64,000 bases of DNA. Origin: Auanema rhodensis (taxonomy: Eukaryota > Nematoda > Chromadorea > Rhabditida > Rhabditidae). Position 1 is the stretch's first letter; each line of letters begins with the position of its first letter. The DNA is taken from contig OZ059898.1 of NCBI GenBank assembly GCA_964057225.1, positions 6,944,001-7,008,000 of the forward strand, given 5' to 3'. The notes under the pieces are model-generated. The model did no database searches. It saw only the letters and a list, made by a program, of their open reading frames with translations, and was not told where the DNA came from. Of this stretch, positions 51,549-63,966 are shown piece by piece. The position numbers and the translations under genes were made by a program.

Positions 51549-52361
51549 GGCTTATACTAGTAGTAGTTGAAACACTACTATCTATAAATATGTACTTATT
51601 TAATTATAATCATATATTTATATATCTCTTATATTAAAATCAGTTAAGAGATTATAACATATTTAGTATAACTAATGGATGGAAAAGTTTTAAAATAATA
51701 TTGTTGAAACTAATATTTTCGAATTAGTAAAACAGCGCGCTAATCGCAATGGAGCGCATTTTTCGACAATAGGTGATATATTTAAATGAAAATACGTTTA
51801 AAAGTTAAGATTTAATAATAACCGTAATATATCATTGTTTTAATTGCAAAAGAGATAATTTCAAAAAGAATTTATTTACTTATTACTTATCCATACAAGA
51901 GATTTGTAAAATCCGAGTAAGTTTTGCACAGTATTGCTATTTAATGGTGATTAACCACAATTGCAAACTGGTATAGATATTTTTTCTTTGAAAACAGTCA
52001 TGTTAGAAACTTAAGCTTTCATATTTATACGGAATCTTTGAATGCCGATTTATTTGTTAATTACGCTATGGCTCTGAATAATTAACTGTAGAATTTCTTA
52101 ATCAGTAGAGAAAACTGTTTTAAAATTACACTTAGTAGTTTATTGTTTAAGTACCCAAATAAAGATTGAAATATTCGATTCAGCATTCTTATGTTTTAGG
52201 TTAACATCACTTCCCTTTATATCGGTAAAATTCACAACATAATAAGGCTTTATGAATAAACAACAACGCAATTTATAACGTGAATGAATCTCAAACCCTA
52301 AACAAGAACATCCCCTCAACGGCACATTTTAATTGCAAACATTTAACAAATGATAATAAAT
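51549..52361. other. Spacer between gars-1 (3') and npp-10 (5')
   Basis: About 810 nt on the minus transcription unit side. It should hold the gars-1 3' UTR and npp-10 promoter or leader. No open frame of note; the longest (61 codons, 52,140-52,325) lacks support. Confidence 0.45.
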
Positions 52362-55361
52362 TTATTCGGCTTTAGTTTCAAACTTAGCATAGTTTGAAGT
52401 AGCATCTGCCCATTGTTTACGCCCAGAGACAAGATCAGACACAAGATGACCAACTTCAGTCAACTAAAATGAGAAAATATAGCTATTTACAAAATTTGAA
52501 ACCAACATTCAAACGGATTTGTTCCATAGTTTCGGCATAACGTAATGTAACAGTGCAAGGTTGCTTTTCGGATTCAAAATCAACAGTAACACCAAATGGG
52601 ATTCCAATCTCATCTGTGCGAGCATATCGTCTTCCAATAGATCCAGAGCTGTCATCCTAGAGTTCAGTTATTAAAAAAAGAAAAGAAGATCATATGTTAC
52701 CACGCGGTAGCTTAAGTCGTATTTTGCTAGCTCTTCTCGTACTGCTTCGATAATAGGTGCAAGCTTGTCGTTAGATGAAATAGGCAATACAGAGCACTTG
52801 ATGGGAGCAACCAAAGGTTTGAATGCCAGGAAAGTTCTTTGTTCATCACCATCGCGTTGACGGAAAGAATGTTCCAAAACAGAATACATAATTCTTCCTA
52901 TACCAAAAGATGGCTCTATTACAGATGGGGTAATTTCTTCTACATGAACCTAAGATTTAAATTCTGATTATTAAAATATATTAAGTAATTAACTCGTTTC
53001 TCGTATCTTTTAACATTGATCATTTCTGGTTTTAATTCAAAGTTATCAGAATCAATGTTCAGATTAAACAACCTAAAACAAAAGGCATAATATTGTTATT
53101 AATGTTAGAGCATACGCTTTAGTATTGAGTTCGGTTTCAAGAGCTAAAACTTCTTCTCCTGAGAGAGCAGCAAGCTTATTTTGGATCTAAAACAATTAAT
53201 TACAAAAAAATAATAATAAGCTTACTCTTTTGGCATCCTTCTTATAAGATTTACCCAAAACAGCCATGTTTGGTTGAGCTTCAACCATATTAACGTTACG
53301 AGGCTCAGAAAGTTTTTTTTCAGCAACCATCTAAGTAAATAAAATTTACTCACTAAATACCTTATTATATACCTTAACATTCGTAGCTTTGTAGTGTTGA
53401 AGAAGATCATAGCAAGCGCGATCAGCATGGCCAACACATTCAATCCAACCATAACTAGTGAGAATTTCAGCATCCCAGCAATCCTTTATGATTATTCATA
53501 AGCAAATTTTCATGTTATAGGTATACCTGAGCATAGTGGGCCATTTCATTTGAAAGATGTTGACGGAAACGAAGTCTGCGAGGATCAACACCGACTTTAA
53601 CCAAGAACATATGAGTACGAGCCATATAATAACCCAAAGTCTCGTTATTCACGATTTTCTAAAAGTCAATGAAAATACGAAAACATTTGAAGTTGTAAAC
53701 CTTCGAAACAGCTTCACCAATCTTCATTTCATAAGCTGGTTTTCCATCCATTTGATTACAAGCTGAGAATAGCATAAGTGGGATATCAGCCACCTAAAAA
53801 AAATCGCAAATTCAACTGTAAACAAATATGGTAGAGTACCTTCTTGAATTTTGATAATTGCTTGTCTTCTGGATCAACAAAATGCTCGATTTCACACATA
53901 GTGAATTCACGAACACGGATTAATCCTTGTCTTGGAGAAATTTCATTGCGGAATCCCATACCAATTTGAGCAGCAGCAAACGGAAGTTTTCCCTAATGGA
54001 ATAATTTTTTAGAGTTTAAAAGTGACTTAGTACCTGGTTAAACTCTAGTAATCTTTTAAAATTAACAAAAATTCCTTGAGCAGTTTCAGGTCTAAGGAAA
54101 GCCTGAATATATAATTTTAGAAAGTTCGTGAATCCTATTAAAAACCTTGAAATCTCCAGTAGGTCCGATTTGAGTTGGGAACATTAGATTGAAAGCAATA
54201 GGCTCAGTTAAATCATTGCCAGTAGTAGGACTTTTGAAGTTGAATTTGGTAATAACCTGATATACATTCTATTAAAACAAATCAGAAAATATCTCACTTC
54301 GTGCATATCCTTGTCATCGAATCCTTCCAAGCGAGCTAAAACGTCTTGAACAGAAGACTTAGTTTCCTCCGAAACTTTTTTATCCTAGAAAGTTTATAAA
54401 TGTTGATCACATATTGAACATTTAAAATACTGCTAGAAGTTTTTCACAGCTGTTTTTGATTAAGTGATCAGCTCTGAAACATTCTCCAGTCTTGGGATCT
54501 TTGACCATAAAATCAGCAAAACGATCAACATGCCCAGAGGTTCTAAACAATTATTAAGGTATTAAACGAAAAAAGGAAACTAACTTTAGAACAGTTTCAG
54601 GAGTAAGAGAAGTACAATCTACCTCAAGCATACCCTCTTCAAGAATAAAATGTTTTCTCCATTCCTGTAGCATGTTGGATTTAAGTGCACAACCCATGGG
54701 TCCAAAATCGTATCTTAAACATTAGAATTTAAGAAAAAAAATGGAAAATCAACATACAGTCCAGTAACACCTCCATAGATTGCAAATGATTGATCATAGA
54801 AAAACCGTCTCTTAAGAAGATCCTCCAATTTCAAACGATCAAATGATGCTTCTTTAGGAGCAAGGGCGATTTCCTTAACATTTAATATGCAAATTGAAAC
54901 CTAACCGTAATACTTACAGTTTCTTCTAAAAGCTTCTTTCTAGCTTTGAGTTCGATAACGGCTTTGTCCACATCAATCTTAGGAGCGCCTTTACCCTAAA
55001 AATAACTAAAACCTAAAAAACATAAATATATGATTTTTACCTTGAGATCTCTCACAATATCTCCGTACTCTTTAACAGCAGCACGAAGAGGAGCAAGTTT
55101 CTAAATATAAAACAAAATCACACTAGTTACGAAAGCAATATAAACTTACGGCTTCAATTTCTGGTGTAGCCATTTGTCTAAGATAATCTGATATCTTATG
55201 TTTAGTTTGCTTGGTGAATTTAGATACTAAAGGTTTGGTTCTACCAACTTTTCGTGAATTTGCGACTACTTCAGCCTTAAATAAAACCGCTGGAATATTA
55301 CGGTATAAGAAACATTAAAGCTCCAAACGATATTCATCACCTTAGCATCATATTGCATCAT
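52362..55361 (-). CDS. gars-1: Glycyl-tRNA synthetase, probably both cytosolic and mitochondrial
   Basis: Class II synthetase that charges tRNA-Gly with glycine. The core form starts at ATG 55173 (MATPEIEA), then a WHEP-type helical domain ([20 protein letters not shown]). Catalytic motifs are [36 protein letters not shown] (motif 2) and [18 protein letters not shown] (motif 3 with the ATP-binding Arg). The anticodon-binding domain follows ([24 protein letters not shown]), ending [11 protein letters not shown]. The frame stays open upstream of ATG 55173 through a basic stretch ([20 protein letters not shown]). It joins in phase 0 across a short intron to a small exon with ATG at 55361 (MMQYDAK). 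This longer form may be the mitochondrial one. The 52362-55173 part is certain; the extension is inferred. Confidence 0.92.
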
Positions 55362-56031
55362 TTCAAACGAAACAATTAATAAGATTTTGAAACTATTGAG
55401 AAATCATGAAAATGAAAAAAAAAAATCATGACTACTCTAACCCAATATTACGAGAACATTGAAACGTTACTTAATTTGAAAAATGAACTAACTTAAATAG
55501 AAAAAACTCGAATCTGCTGTAAACAGCGGTTGCGTTAAACGGTAAGTGCATTTTAAACTATTTATGTGCAGCACATAATCAGAAAAATTATTCAGCATTT
55601 ATGCTATATAATCAAACACACGTTAAGTTTGAAATTTCTGACGAAAGAAAAAACTTATTACACGCGTTCAATCGATAGGAAATGAACGGCCTCCACCCGT
55701 ACGAACCTTATAAAACTGCTGAGCGAATTTACGATATGCTACGATATGCGAATTCCTTTTGAAAAGAATTGATAGCATGCACAAGACTGCTAAAAAATTT
55801 TAAATTCTTTTTTATTTTCAGTTCATTAAAATAGCCCTTAGGACAAAGAATAAATTTAACTTTGGTACATAAACAGGTTTGGAAAATATATATTATTAAT
55901 AAACTCTCAACAAAAAAACAAAAAAAAAATGATTCCTAAGTTCTAAGAACTGGAAAATCATATCCCAATAGTTCAGCAATTTAGAATTTAAAAATATGAA
56001 ACTCTTTGAGATATGTTAAGAAAGTCAAAAA
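55362..56031. other. Spacer between ornithine carrier and gars-1
   Basis: About 670 nt in the minus-strand cluster. No coding structure seen. It is long enough for gars-1 to have its own promoter in addition to any read-through transcription. Confidence 0.4.
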
Positions 56032-57234
56032 CTAAAAAATGCCATGCATTAGTTTTCGAGATTCTTCATATGCTACGAAAAGACATCCTGATGCTACACA
56101 TGTCCTAATAATAGTGGGTAAAAGACCTTTATACAGCCCACGAATTCCTGGAACATAGACTTTTACAAAAATTAAACACAGCTTAGTGGCACCTTCGTTT
56201 TTTGCAATATCAACAAGCATTGAAACAAATTTGCCTTCACCCTGCACTTGCATTCTTGATTTCACTACATCTGCGGGGAAGATAGATGTCCAGAGAGCCA
56301 TTCCACCTACAGCACCAGAAGCCGCAGTTTTAAAGAGTCCTAAATAAAACATTATAAACAATTAATTTATAACACAAACCTATGTCGTCTTTACTCTGCC
56401 CCTCTTTAGCAAGGAAGTACCGACATGTCTCATAAGCACCAAAAAAGCAAAAATAGCCAGGGACCTGAAAATATCTCTATACAATATGTCCAAGCATGTA
56501 AAAACTCACTTCTCTCGCTAAAGTTGGAGTCATTCCAACAAAAAAGCCTCTTACTCCCTTTTCTTTCCACATATCCCGACATACAGAAAAAGGGGTACTG
56601 AAAACATCAGTAAACGGTATATTTTTACTAATTTATGTTATTAACCATTTTATCTTTTGTTCAGTAGCCGATTGAAGACGACATTTTACAAGTTCAGTTG
56701 GACATAAGACCATGGCGGCAAATATGGCTGCTAAGGAACCGGATAAAGCATTTTCAACTGGAGTCATGTTTTTAGGATCAGAATGTCCAGCAACATGTCC
56801 AACAAACTGTAAAAGAAAAAAATATTTGAAAAATATATTTGTCGTCCACTTTTTGACAATAGCCATATGCTGAGAACAAGACAGCATTTTCAGCAATATT
56901 CGCAGCAAGTGCTGGCAAGGTACCTTGAACAAAGCTGGATAATAAACAGATATTTTATAAGTCTAACCAGCGTAGAGTCCTCGAATACCTTCAGATTTGA
57001 ATGTATCTTTTAAACATACAACCCAATTGTTGTAGAGATTAGGAAAGGTTTGAACTTTGACTTTAACCGTATCTAATGGCTGACCAGCGTAAACATTGGC
57101 TATTCCTCCTTAAAAGCGTTTTGTCCATCCCCATTCAATAAATCCGACTAACCGCATGTACCAGCAAGTAAGTCAACAATGCCATCTTTAAAGTGAGATC
57201 CACCGGAGTCAGTTTGACCACCTCCGTGGCTCAT
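56032..57234 (-). CDS. Mitochondrial ornithine carrier (SLC25A15/ORNT-like)
   Basis: Inner-membrane exchanger of ornithine and citrulline or basic amino acids. It has the three-fold carrier architecture. First repeat: [20 protein letters not shown] with [13 protein letters not shown] (PxDxxKxxxQ). Second: [20 protein letters not shown] with VKCRLQ. Third: [20 protein letters not shown] with MQVQGEGK. Each repeat ends in a G(I/V)RGLYxG-type element ([54 protein letters not shown]). The start [12 protein letters not shown] directly follows TTTTTTCAG, probably a trans-splice site. The gene position between ulp-1 and gars-1 matches C. elegans T10F2.2 from memory. Substrate is inferred from similarity. 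Confidence 0.9.
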
Positions 57235-57244
57235 CTGAAAAAAG
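57235..57244 (-). promoter_or_regulatory. Candidate spliced-leader acceptor abutting the carrier ATG
   Basis: On the minus strand CTTTTTTCAG is followed directly by the ATG. With ulp-1 ending 365 nt upstream on the same strand, this is consistent with trans-splicing of a downstream operon gene. Confidence 0.5.
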
Positions 57245-57598
57245 AAAACGAGTAGAAGCAGTTGCCTGCTGGTTTTTGAAGTATAGCAGCAAAAAAACTG
57301 AAAAATTTGGAAAAATAATCGGTAAAATTCATTCATAGTAAAAGTAACCACAAGAAAAAAATATATACTTCCAGATAATGTTTCCGAAGAATTGGACAAC
57401 ACAATCTGACCCGTGAACTATTGAAAAAAATTCGAACGAGATCCTAACATGGAAACAAATTAGAACGCAAGGTAACAATACATATCCGTGACACAGATGT
57501 ATATAAAATATAGTTGTGTATATATCTATAAATGAATGCAAATAGACAGATATATACAACATACACTATACGCATATGTGAATTTAAAAAAAAAAAAA
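57245..57598 (-). other. Spacer between ulp-1 and ornithine carrier
   Basis: AT-rich intercistronic sequence; overlapping open frames on the minus strand are not supported by any protein similarity. Confidence 0.45.
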
Positions 57599-60500
57599 CT
57601 ACAAAAGTTTCTGATTGATAATTTCGTACACCATCCTTTTCCTGTAATAGGGCATATGTTGTTGATTGAACACAAGTTCCTTTCGTCTCGAAGCAAACTC
57701 GGCAAACTTCAACGAAAACATACCACAATCACTACCATTTAACTGTTCAGGACAGTCCTGAAAATAAATTGCTTAGGTATACAGAATATAAACAAGAAAA
57801 AAACATACGGTCCGTATAACGAATGACCAGCCAGTTAGATCAAACTGTGTCTTTTTCTTATTTAGAGATTCTTGACACAGGTATTCTCTATAATACACGA
57901 AAAACAATAATATTAATTGTTGAAAAATATTACTTCAAATCTTGAAGACATTTTTGGTTATTGCCATGAAGAGAATCATAATATTCTATCTTTTTCGAAG
58001 AAAAATCGATTACCTAAAAGGAGTATATAGATTAGATTAGGAGTTTGATAGAAAAACATACAGCTAAGCACCAGTGATTATTGTGCATATGAACAGGGAC
58101 TATTAATATATCAAAAGAAAAAATGTCCACTTTTCGGGTCCATCGCTTAACACTGTCGTATCCCCTTGTGGATATATTTGTATAAAAAAATGTATTAAAA
58201 GCGTAAACCTGAAAAAGAAATTTAAATGGTAATATTTGGCTAAATGCAAACTTTAGGAAGTTTAGGATCAGAAGAACATCTCTCGCAAAGCAAGTTCAAA
58301 TAGCAATTAATAATCTCATCATTAAGCCAATTCAAACCCGATAACGTGCATAAATCCTGAAATGTAGCAATAAGGCTTAATTTATAATTTATTCGTACTT
58401 TTCGAGAAATTTTCGTTGTTGGAGTATTTACAAATAACTCATTAGGATCTGATTTGGACCAAACTGTCCGACATAGTTCAACCATATCGAGGGTTAATTC
58501 TGCAAATTATTATTAGTAATATTTGAATATAACGGATGTAGGAAACCTGGGAATTCGTTTTTGGTTGGCGGTTTAGGTTTGGGTGGTCTGATTCCCACTA
58601 ATTCTAAATTTTGTCGTACACGTTCTTCAATTTCAGCACGATCAGCCTAAGATAATAGCAAAAATATTTAAAACTTGTAGAAAACTATTTACGGTTCTTG
58701 ACAATGTCGCAATTCGCAATGTTTCTTTTAATTCTATTTCTCTTCTTCTTCTTGATTCAATTTCATTTTGATACCTTAAGTATAGTGTTGAGATATTGTT
58801 TTTAGAATTTTCCAACCTATCATATTCATTATGCTGCTCAGAAAGTTTCAGATCTACCTCCCTTATCCTCTCCATTATGTCATTAACGCTATCTTCTAAT
58901 CTGTTCGAGAAGGTGCTGCTAGCTACAGAAGTAGGAGAACTTCGTCCAGACGTTTGATCAGTTTCACTATAATTACAATAAGTTTGGCATAATTTTACAA
59001 GGATTACAGTACTTATGTATAGTATTTTCAGAAGGCTCAGAAGCTCTGAAATAACTTAACTTTTAAAGTAAAACTCATATTTTAACTAACACTTCGATGT
59101 TAGTAACAGATTCACCAGCTCCGAGTGCTCTAGAACAAACAGGATAATAGTCTTATTTTTCATAGAAACTCACCTGTTATCCTCACTCGCAACACTTGCA
59201 GTTTTTTTTCTTCCCCTAGAGAAAGTGGTCAAAAATATCTATGTAGCTAAAACAAAACTTACTCATTATCAGACAAGTTTATGTGAGCAGGAAGTTTAAC
59301 TAGAGCATTTTTCACACGTCGTAAGTATTTATTATGAATTCCAGATGATTTCAGTTTGCCAATTTTTTTGGTTTTACTTCAAAAAAATAGTATTACGATT
59401 AAACCAGAAAACTTCTTACGATATAGTATAAGTTTTCTGATTATCCCTTGCAGCAAGCATTGCTTTATAAGTATCTCTAGCACTAATTTGAATCGACTTA
59501 AAAAAAGTAATGCTAACCATTAAAAAAATTGAAAACCAACGTTTGTTATCATAGGATCTTCATCTTTGTCATAATTTTGAATATAATCTCGAATATATTT
59601 TTCACATCCATCTACCAATTTACGGTGATGTATCCTCCTAGATTTACGACTCCACCGGTCGCATGTAGATGGCTCTGAGAAGGACGATAAAACATCTTCT
59701 TCTTTTTTTTCTTACCGATAAAGAAGCTTTTGGGAGTTGTTTGCCTGCTCACACTATCATCTGGGCATGGTGAACCTGAGAACGATCGCAAACCGTTGGT
59801 AGAATAATTGGATATTGAATCAGATTGAGTTGGACTGAATAATGTGCTCGATGGATGCGACAACGCAATTATTTCTTGCAATTGAGTAACAGAGCCAGAA
59901 GCTTTTGAAACGTTAGTTTTAGGTGAATTATGAATTTCAGCCACAATTTCAACCTGGAAATCACTTCACTACAAATTGAATTTAAAAAATAATTAGCAAC
60001 CTCGTTCTCCGAAGAATCATCAGATACTGTTATTGTTGTATCTGGTAATGCAGTAGGCGTAGCAGGTTTTCTAAGTGTTACACCATTATCACGCTTCAAA
60101 ACTATTCCTTACTCTAGTGTAACGCTAATATCAGTACGTTCAGATTCATCTACACGAAATACAACCTCGTTTTTCTCACTTTCACATTCTGTATAATTTT
60201 CGTTGAGATCTTCCTCTCCTTCATCAGGTACATGAGGGAAATCTAAAACCGTATATAAGAACGTTTGGATGCCCACTTACTGAATTTTTTATCCCCAGGA
60301 GATGCTAAAGATTTAGCAACGGAGTCGCCTTCATCCGTTTCACTAATATGTGATCCAGAGAACATTTTAAAAACAGTTCGAAAAGGTTGTAGGGCTTAAA
60401 CATTAAACAATGATTCACATAATGATTTCAGAGCCTAACCGTATTCCATGAAACCGTTAGAAACTTTTTTTCTTTTTGGGCTTTCAGAAAAGTCGTCGAG

Positions 60501-60673
60501 TGGTTCGCCTTCTCTCTTCCTTGCTATAACGAAAGAGTAATTGATTAAGAATTCACGCTCATACCTCGGATATCGGATCCTTCGGTGGAAATTATATCAA
60601 GTTTATGCTCTATAATATCATGATCATTACTCGAATCAGATATGCTTCGGAAAAGGGGACGAACATAGTCCAT
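57599..60673 (-). CDS. ulp-1: SUMO-specific protease (ULP1/SENP1 family)
   Basis: C48-family cysteine protease that matures SUMO and removes it from proteins. The C-terminal catalytic domain has [34 protein letters not shown] (catalytic His), YYDSLHG (catalytic Asp), and [19 protein letters not shown] (oxyanion Gln, nucleophile Cys). It ends [20 protein letters not shown]. The upstream half is Ser/acidic-rich with basic patches ([27 protein letters not shown]) and a coiled-coil-like segment ([13 protein letters not shown]), as expected for a nuclear targeting region. The start is uncertain: I use ATG 60673 ([10 protein letters not shown]), but the frame is open upstream to about 60760. A seeming in-frame TAA near 60,110 falls in a 42-nt intron (60071-60112). 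Confidence 0.88.
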
Positions 60674-60929
60674 GTCCACCTCACCCTCAACTAAACTAAT
60701 ATGTTGTACATCATTTCCGTAAGAGGATGAAGTATATAACAATATTAGGTGATTAACCATGTTATAAAAGCAAATATAACAAAAATACATAAATACTTCA
60801 TGTTCAAAATGGGTAATGTAGTTAAGATCAACGGGAACAATAGTCTAATGATGATCAAAGATTCTTGTGAAACAATTGTTTACAATATACAACAGAACCG
60901 ATAACAGAAACAACCATAAATTATATTGT

Positions 60930-62927
60930 TTAGAGCGAGTAAATACGTAAAGACTTATCCATGGAAGATGAATATACTGTATTTGCATTTTCCCCGAATC
61001 GAACAGAGGTCACATTAGCTGTACTATCCGAAAATGTTCCACAAAGCTGAAACATCAAGATTAAGCTCACAATTAAAAAAAAGAAAAATGATAAATAAAA
61101 TGATACTTACCGCCCAAGATTTCACATGAAGTATTTGAACGTCAACCGAAGCGACACCAAGGAAGGTTCCACTGTTGTCAAAGTATATGTTGTTAATCTG
61201 GAATTCGTAATGTAAAAATCTCAAAAAAATCGTTTTAATTTACAGCAGATCTTCCATCGTGAAGAGTTAAATTCTTGAGCATCTTTAGTTTACGAAGATC
61301 CCACAATCGAACCTAAAATCAGAATATACTGAGAAAAAGGATATATATTCCCACCTCTCCATCATCAGCTCCAGTAGCCAAGTAATAACCATTCTCAGAA
61401 AAAGCGATGGCTCTCACTGGTCCAGTATGTCCAGGGAAGTTAGCAACATTTTTCTATAAATAGGATAACCATTAAAATCCTTTATTATTTAAAGACCTGT
61501 TCTTTCATATCCCAAATTTTGACGGTGGCATCAGCAGTACCAGTACCAAAAATAAGACCATCAGGATGAAATTCAGCACAGCAAATAGCGACATTAGAAG
61601 ATTCATCAGCAGACACCTAAAAACATTACATATGTAAAAACTGTTTAACAGTAGTACTGGTACCTTGCACAAAGTTTTTCCAGTGTGCAAATCAGAGAAA
61701 GCCCAATGAGCATCGTCCGAGGCAGAAAGAACAAAATCTCCAGTAGCATGAAGAGAAATATCTTAAAGAAACAGATTTAAATTTACTTAAAGGAATAAAA
61801 TTTATTACCAGTTACAGCAGCTTGGTGAACATCAATAATAGCAGAGTTGTTTTGTTCACCACTTGACCAGACACGTACAGTTGCATCGGAACTAGCAGAA
61901 ATGGCTGTCTTGCCATTTGGATGAAGAATGACAGAAGTAACTTTCTTAGTGTGTCCATTAAATTCGTTTTCAACAGTCTCTTTGTCAATGTTGAACATGA
62001 CAACCTTTTTATCAACACCACCAGTAAGCGAAATAGAGCCCTACATAATATAAGTTATTGTTTAAAAACAAAAAAAAAAGTACCGCAATATCCATGGCTG
62101 TAATTCCGGGATTACCAGTACTATGTAGAGCATTATGACTATTAATTTGTTTGTAATTAGCAAAATCGTCTTGTTTAGCGAGATTTTCAGGAACACTCTT
62201 TCCACGTTGCTTACGAATAGCAGTAAGAGCTCCGGCCTTATCGTCAAGCTTCTTAACAACAGATCTTGGAAGACCTAACAACAAGAACTGAATGATAGTT
62301 TAACACGAGTACACAAACCTGCTTGATTCTCTTCAACACTTTGTTCCATATCTACATCACCAATTGGAACATCAACCGAACCATGAGGCTTAAGAGTAGA
62401 AAGTGCTTCACGAGCAGCAGTGACTTCCTTTGATAGACGAGCAATAACTCGACAAGCAGCATCATGCTACAAACATAATTTTTTTCCAAACAAATCGAAA
62501 CTATTACCTGATATAAAGAATGAGATAGTTCCTGGCGAGCTACCTGTAATTGTTGACGAAGAGAAAAACTGTTTAACATAACAGTATCAAATTCATCCTA
62601 TTAACTTATAAATTAAAAAACTATAAAAACTAAATTATAAACCTGCAGTTGTTTGAGAAGAGATGGAATGGAGGTTTGAGATGTATTTCGAACGGTAGCA
62701 GTAGCAGGATCAACTTTTAAGTCAATGAGCTAAAATTCAAATAAAGGTAAATATAATTATAAAAATAATTCTCTCACTTGTTCCTCAGAAAGTTTTTCAG
62801 ATGATATAGGATCACTTCCATTTTCACTAATGTATTTGAGGATAAGACGTTTTTCGAAAATATGACCAGATGGAGATACTACAGGCTCAGTAGTTTGTTC
62901 TCCACTAATAGCACAAATAAATACCAT
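60930..62927 (-). CDS. prp-19: Pre-mRNA-processing factor 19 (U-box, WD40 ubiquitin ligase)
   Basis: Core of the Prp19/NineTeen spliceosome complex and a U-box E3 ubiquitin ligase. It starts [20 protein letters not shown], the conserved Prp19 N-terminus and U-box ([13 protein letters not shown]). The coiled-coil region [35 protein letters not shown] follows in the tetramerisation segment. The C-terminal half has WD40 repeats: [30 protein letters not shown]-type, [47 protein letters not shown]. It ends [23 protein letters not shown] acceptor lies 5 nt before the ATG. It is first in a same-strand run with ulp-1, the ornithine carrier and gars-1. Confidence 0.94.
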
Positions 62928-63567
62928 TCTATCTAAATAAAAGCTTTTTATTGTTAAAATATCACATAATATTCATATTATCTAAAATAATTTAGAGAAA
63001 AAGACACAATTTCTCAATCTTTTGAACATGCTCGCAAATTTTGAATGTTTGGCTGTTGTCCAAAAAGTGTACGCGTACACTTAACATTAGAGCGATTATT
63101 TCTCAATGCAGCATACTACTTGTATTCCTTTTGAAAATAACATTTTATAGCTCATCTTTTCTGACAATGGATGTTGTAGAGTAGAATATATTTTTAATAT
63201 GTATGGTGGTCAGTTCAGATTTATACATACATTAAGACTTTGCTTGTTCGAACTTGTGTGCAAGTGTTTTAATATGTATACTGTAGTCTTAAGGCTTTTT
63301 AGTTAACGTAGTTTTACTTGATTGGAAATATAGTTTTAGTGATTACTTAGTATTCTAATTATCTTGAACTTCCAATGAGTGAAAGATTATAAGTACAAAT
63401 GTTCAAAATAACTAGATTTATATCATTATAACGGTCGAAGTATAGGGGGTCGGACAGGGTACAAAGTCCATCGTAGTCCATGCTGTTATCTTCTTTCTCC
63501 AGATATTTTATACATTTTGCTGTTGTCGTGAGCTTTCGAACAAAATATGAATTTTTAAAATTTTCAG
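62928..63567. promoter_or_regulatory. Divergent promoter region prp-19 / trifunctional protein beta
   Basis: 640 nt between divergent start codons. It includes a palindromic GTGTACGCGTACAC near 63,067-63,080 (perfect 14-base inverted repeat), a possible factor-binding site. The plus-strand end is a TTTTCAG acceptor directly before the ATG. Confidence 0.5.
63561..63567 (+). promoter_or_regulatory. Candidate spliced-leader acceptor abutting the HADHB ATG
   Basis: TTTTCAG is followed at once by ATG (63568). The position right at the start codon is typical of nematode trans-spliced messages. Confidence 0.55.
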
Positions 63568-63966
63568 ATGTTCCGTGCTAAGTCTTGTTCTATCAATTTA
63601 GCTCGTTCCTTTGCCAATGCTGCTAAAAAGGAACGAGTTGGTCCAAATATCGTTCTTGTTGATGCAGTTAGGTATAAATTTTGTTTAAAAATAGCTTTTT
63701 TTTACTGATGCGTTTGATTGAAGAACTCCCTTTGTCGTGTCCGGAACAGTATTCAAGGATTTGATGGCTGTTGATTTACAAAAAGAAGCAATCAAAGGTT
63801 TTTTTCTTTATTTTTAAGAGTTCATTTTTTTAATTCAGCTTTAATTGCTCGTACCAACATTCCTTATAACAATATTGATCATATTATTTGCGGAACTGTT
63901 ATTCAAGAATGCAAAACCAGCAACATCGCAAGAGAAGCAGCACTTTTAGCCGGTGTTCCAGATAAG
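63568..63966 (+). CDS. HADHB: Mitochondrial trifunctional enzyme beta subunit / 3-ketoacyl-CoA thiolase (5' part, runs off window)
   Basis: Thiolase step of mitochondrial long-chain fatty acid beta-oxidation. Three exons are present. The N-terminus [20 protein letters not shown] is Arg/Ser-rich and lacks acids, as in a mitochondrial presequence. It continues [59 protein letters not shown] and [20 protein letters not shown], where the window ends in an intron. The VRTPF and GTVIQ motifs are those of thiolases; the catalytic Cys is beyond the window. Matches HADHB (C. elegans B0303.3 from memory). Confidence 0.9.

Noticed and set aside
60110-60115. In-frame TAA seeming to break the ulp-1 frame
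   Set aside because: A 42-nt GT-AG intron (60071-60112) removes it and keeps phase, giving ...[13 protein letters not shown]. Length fits other introns in the window.
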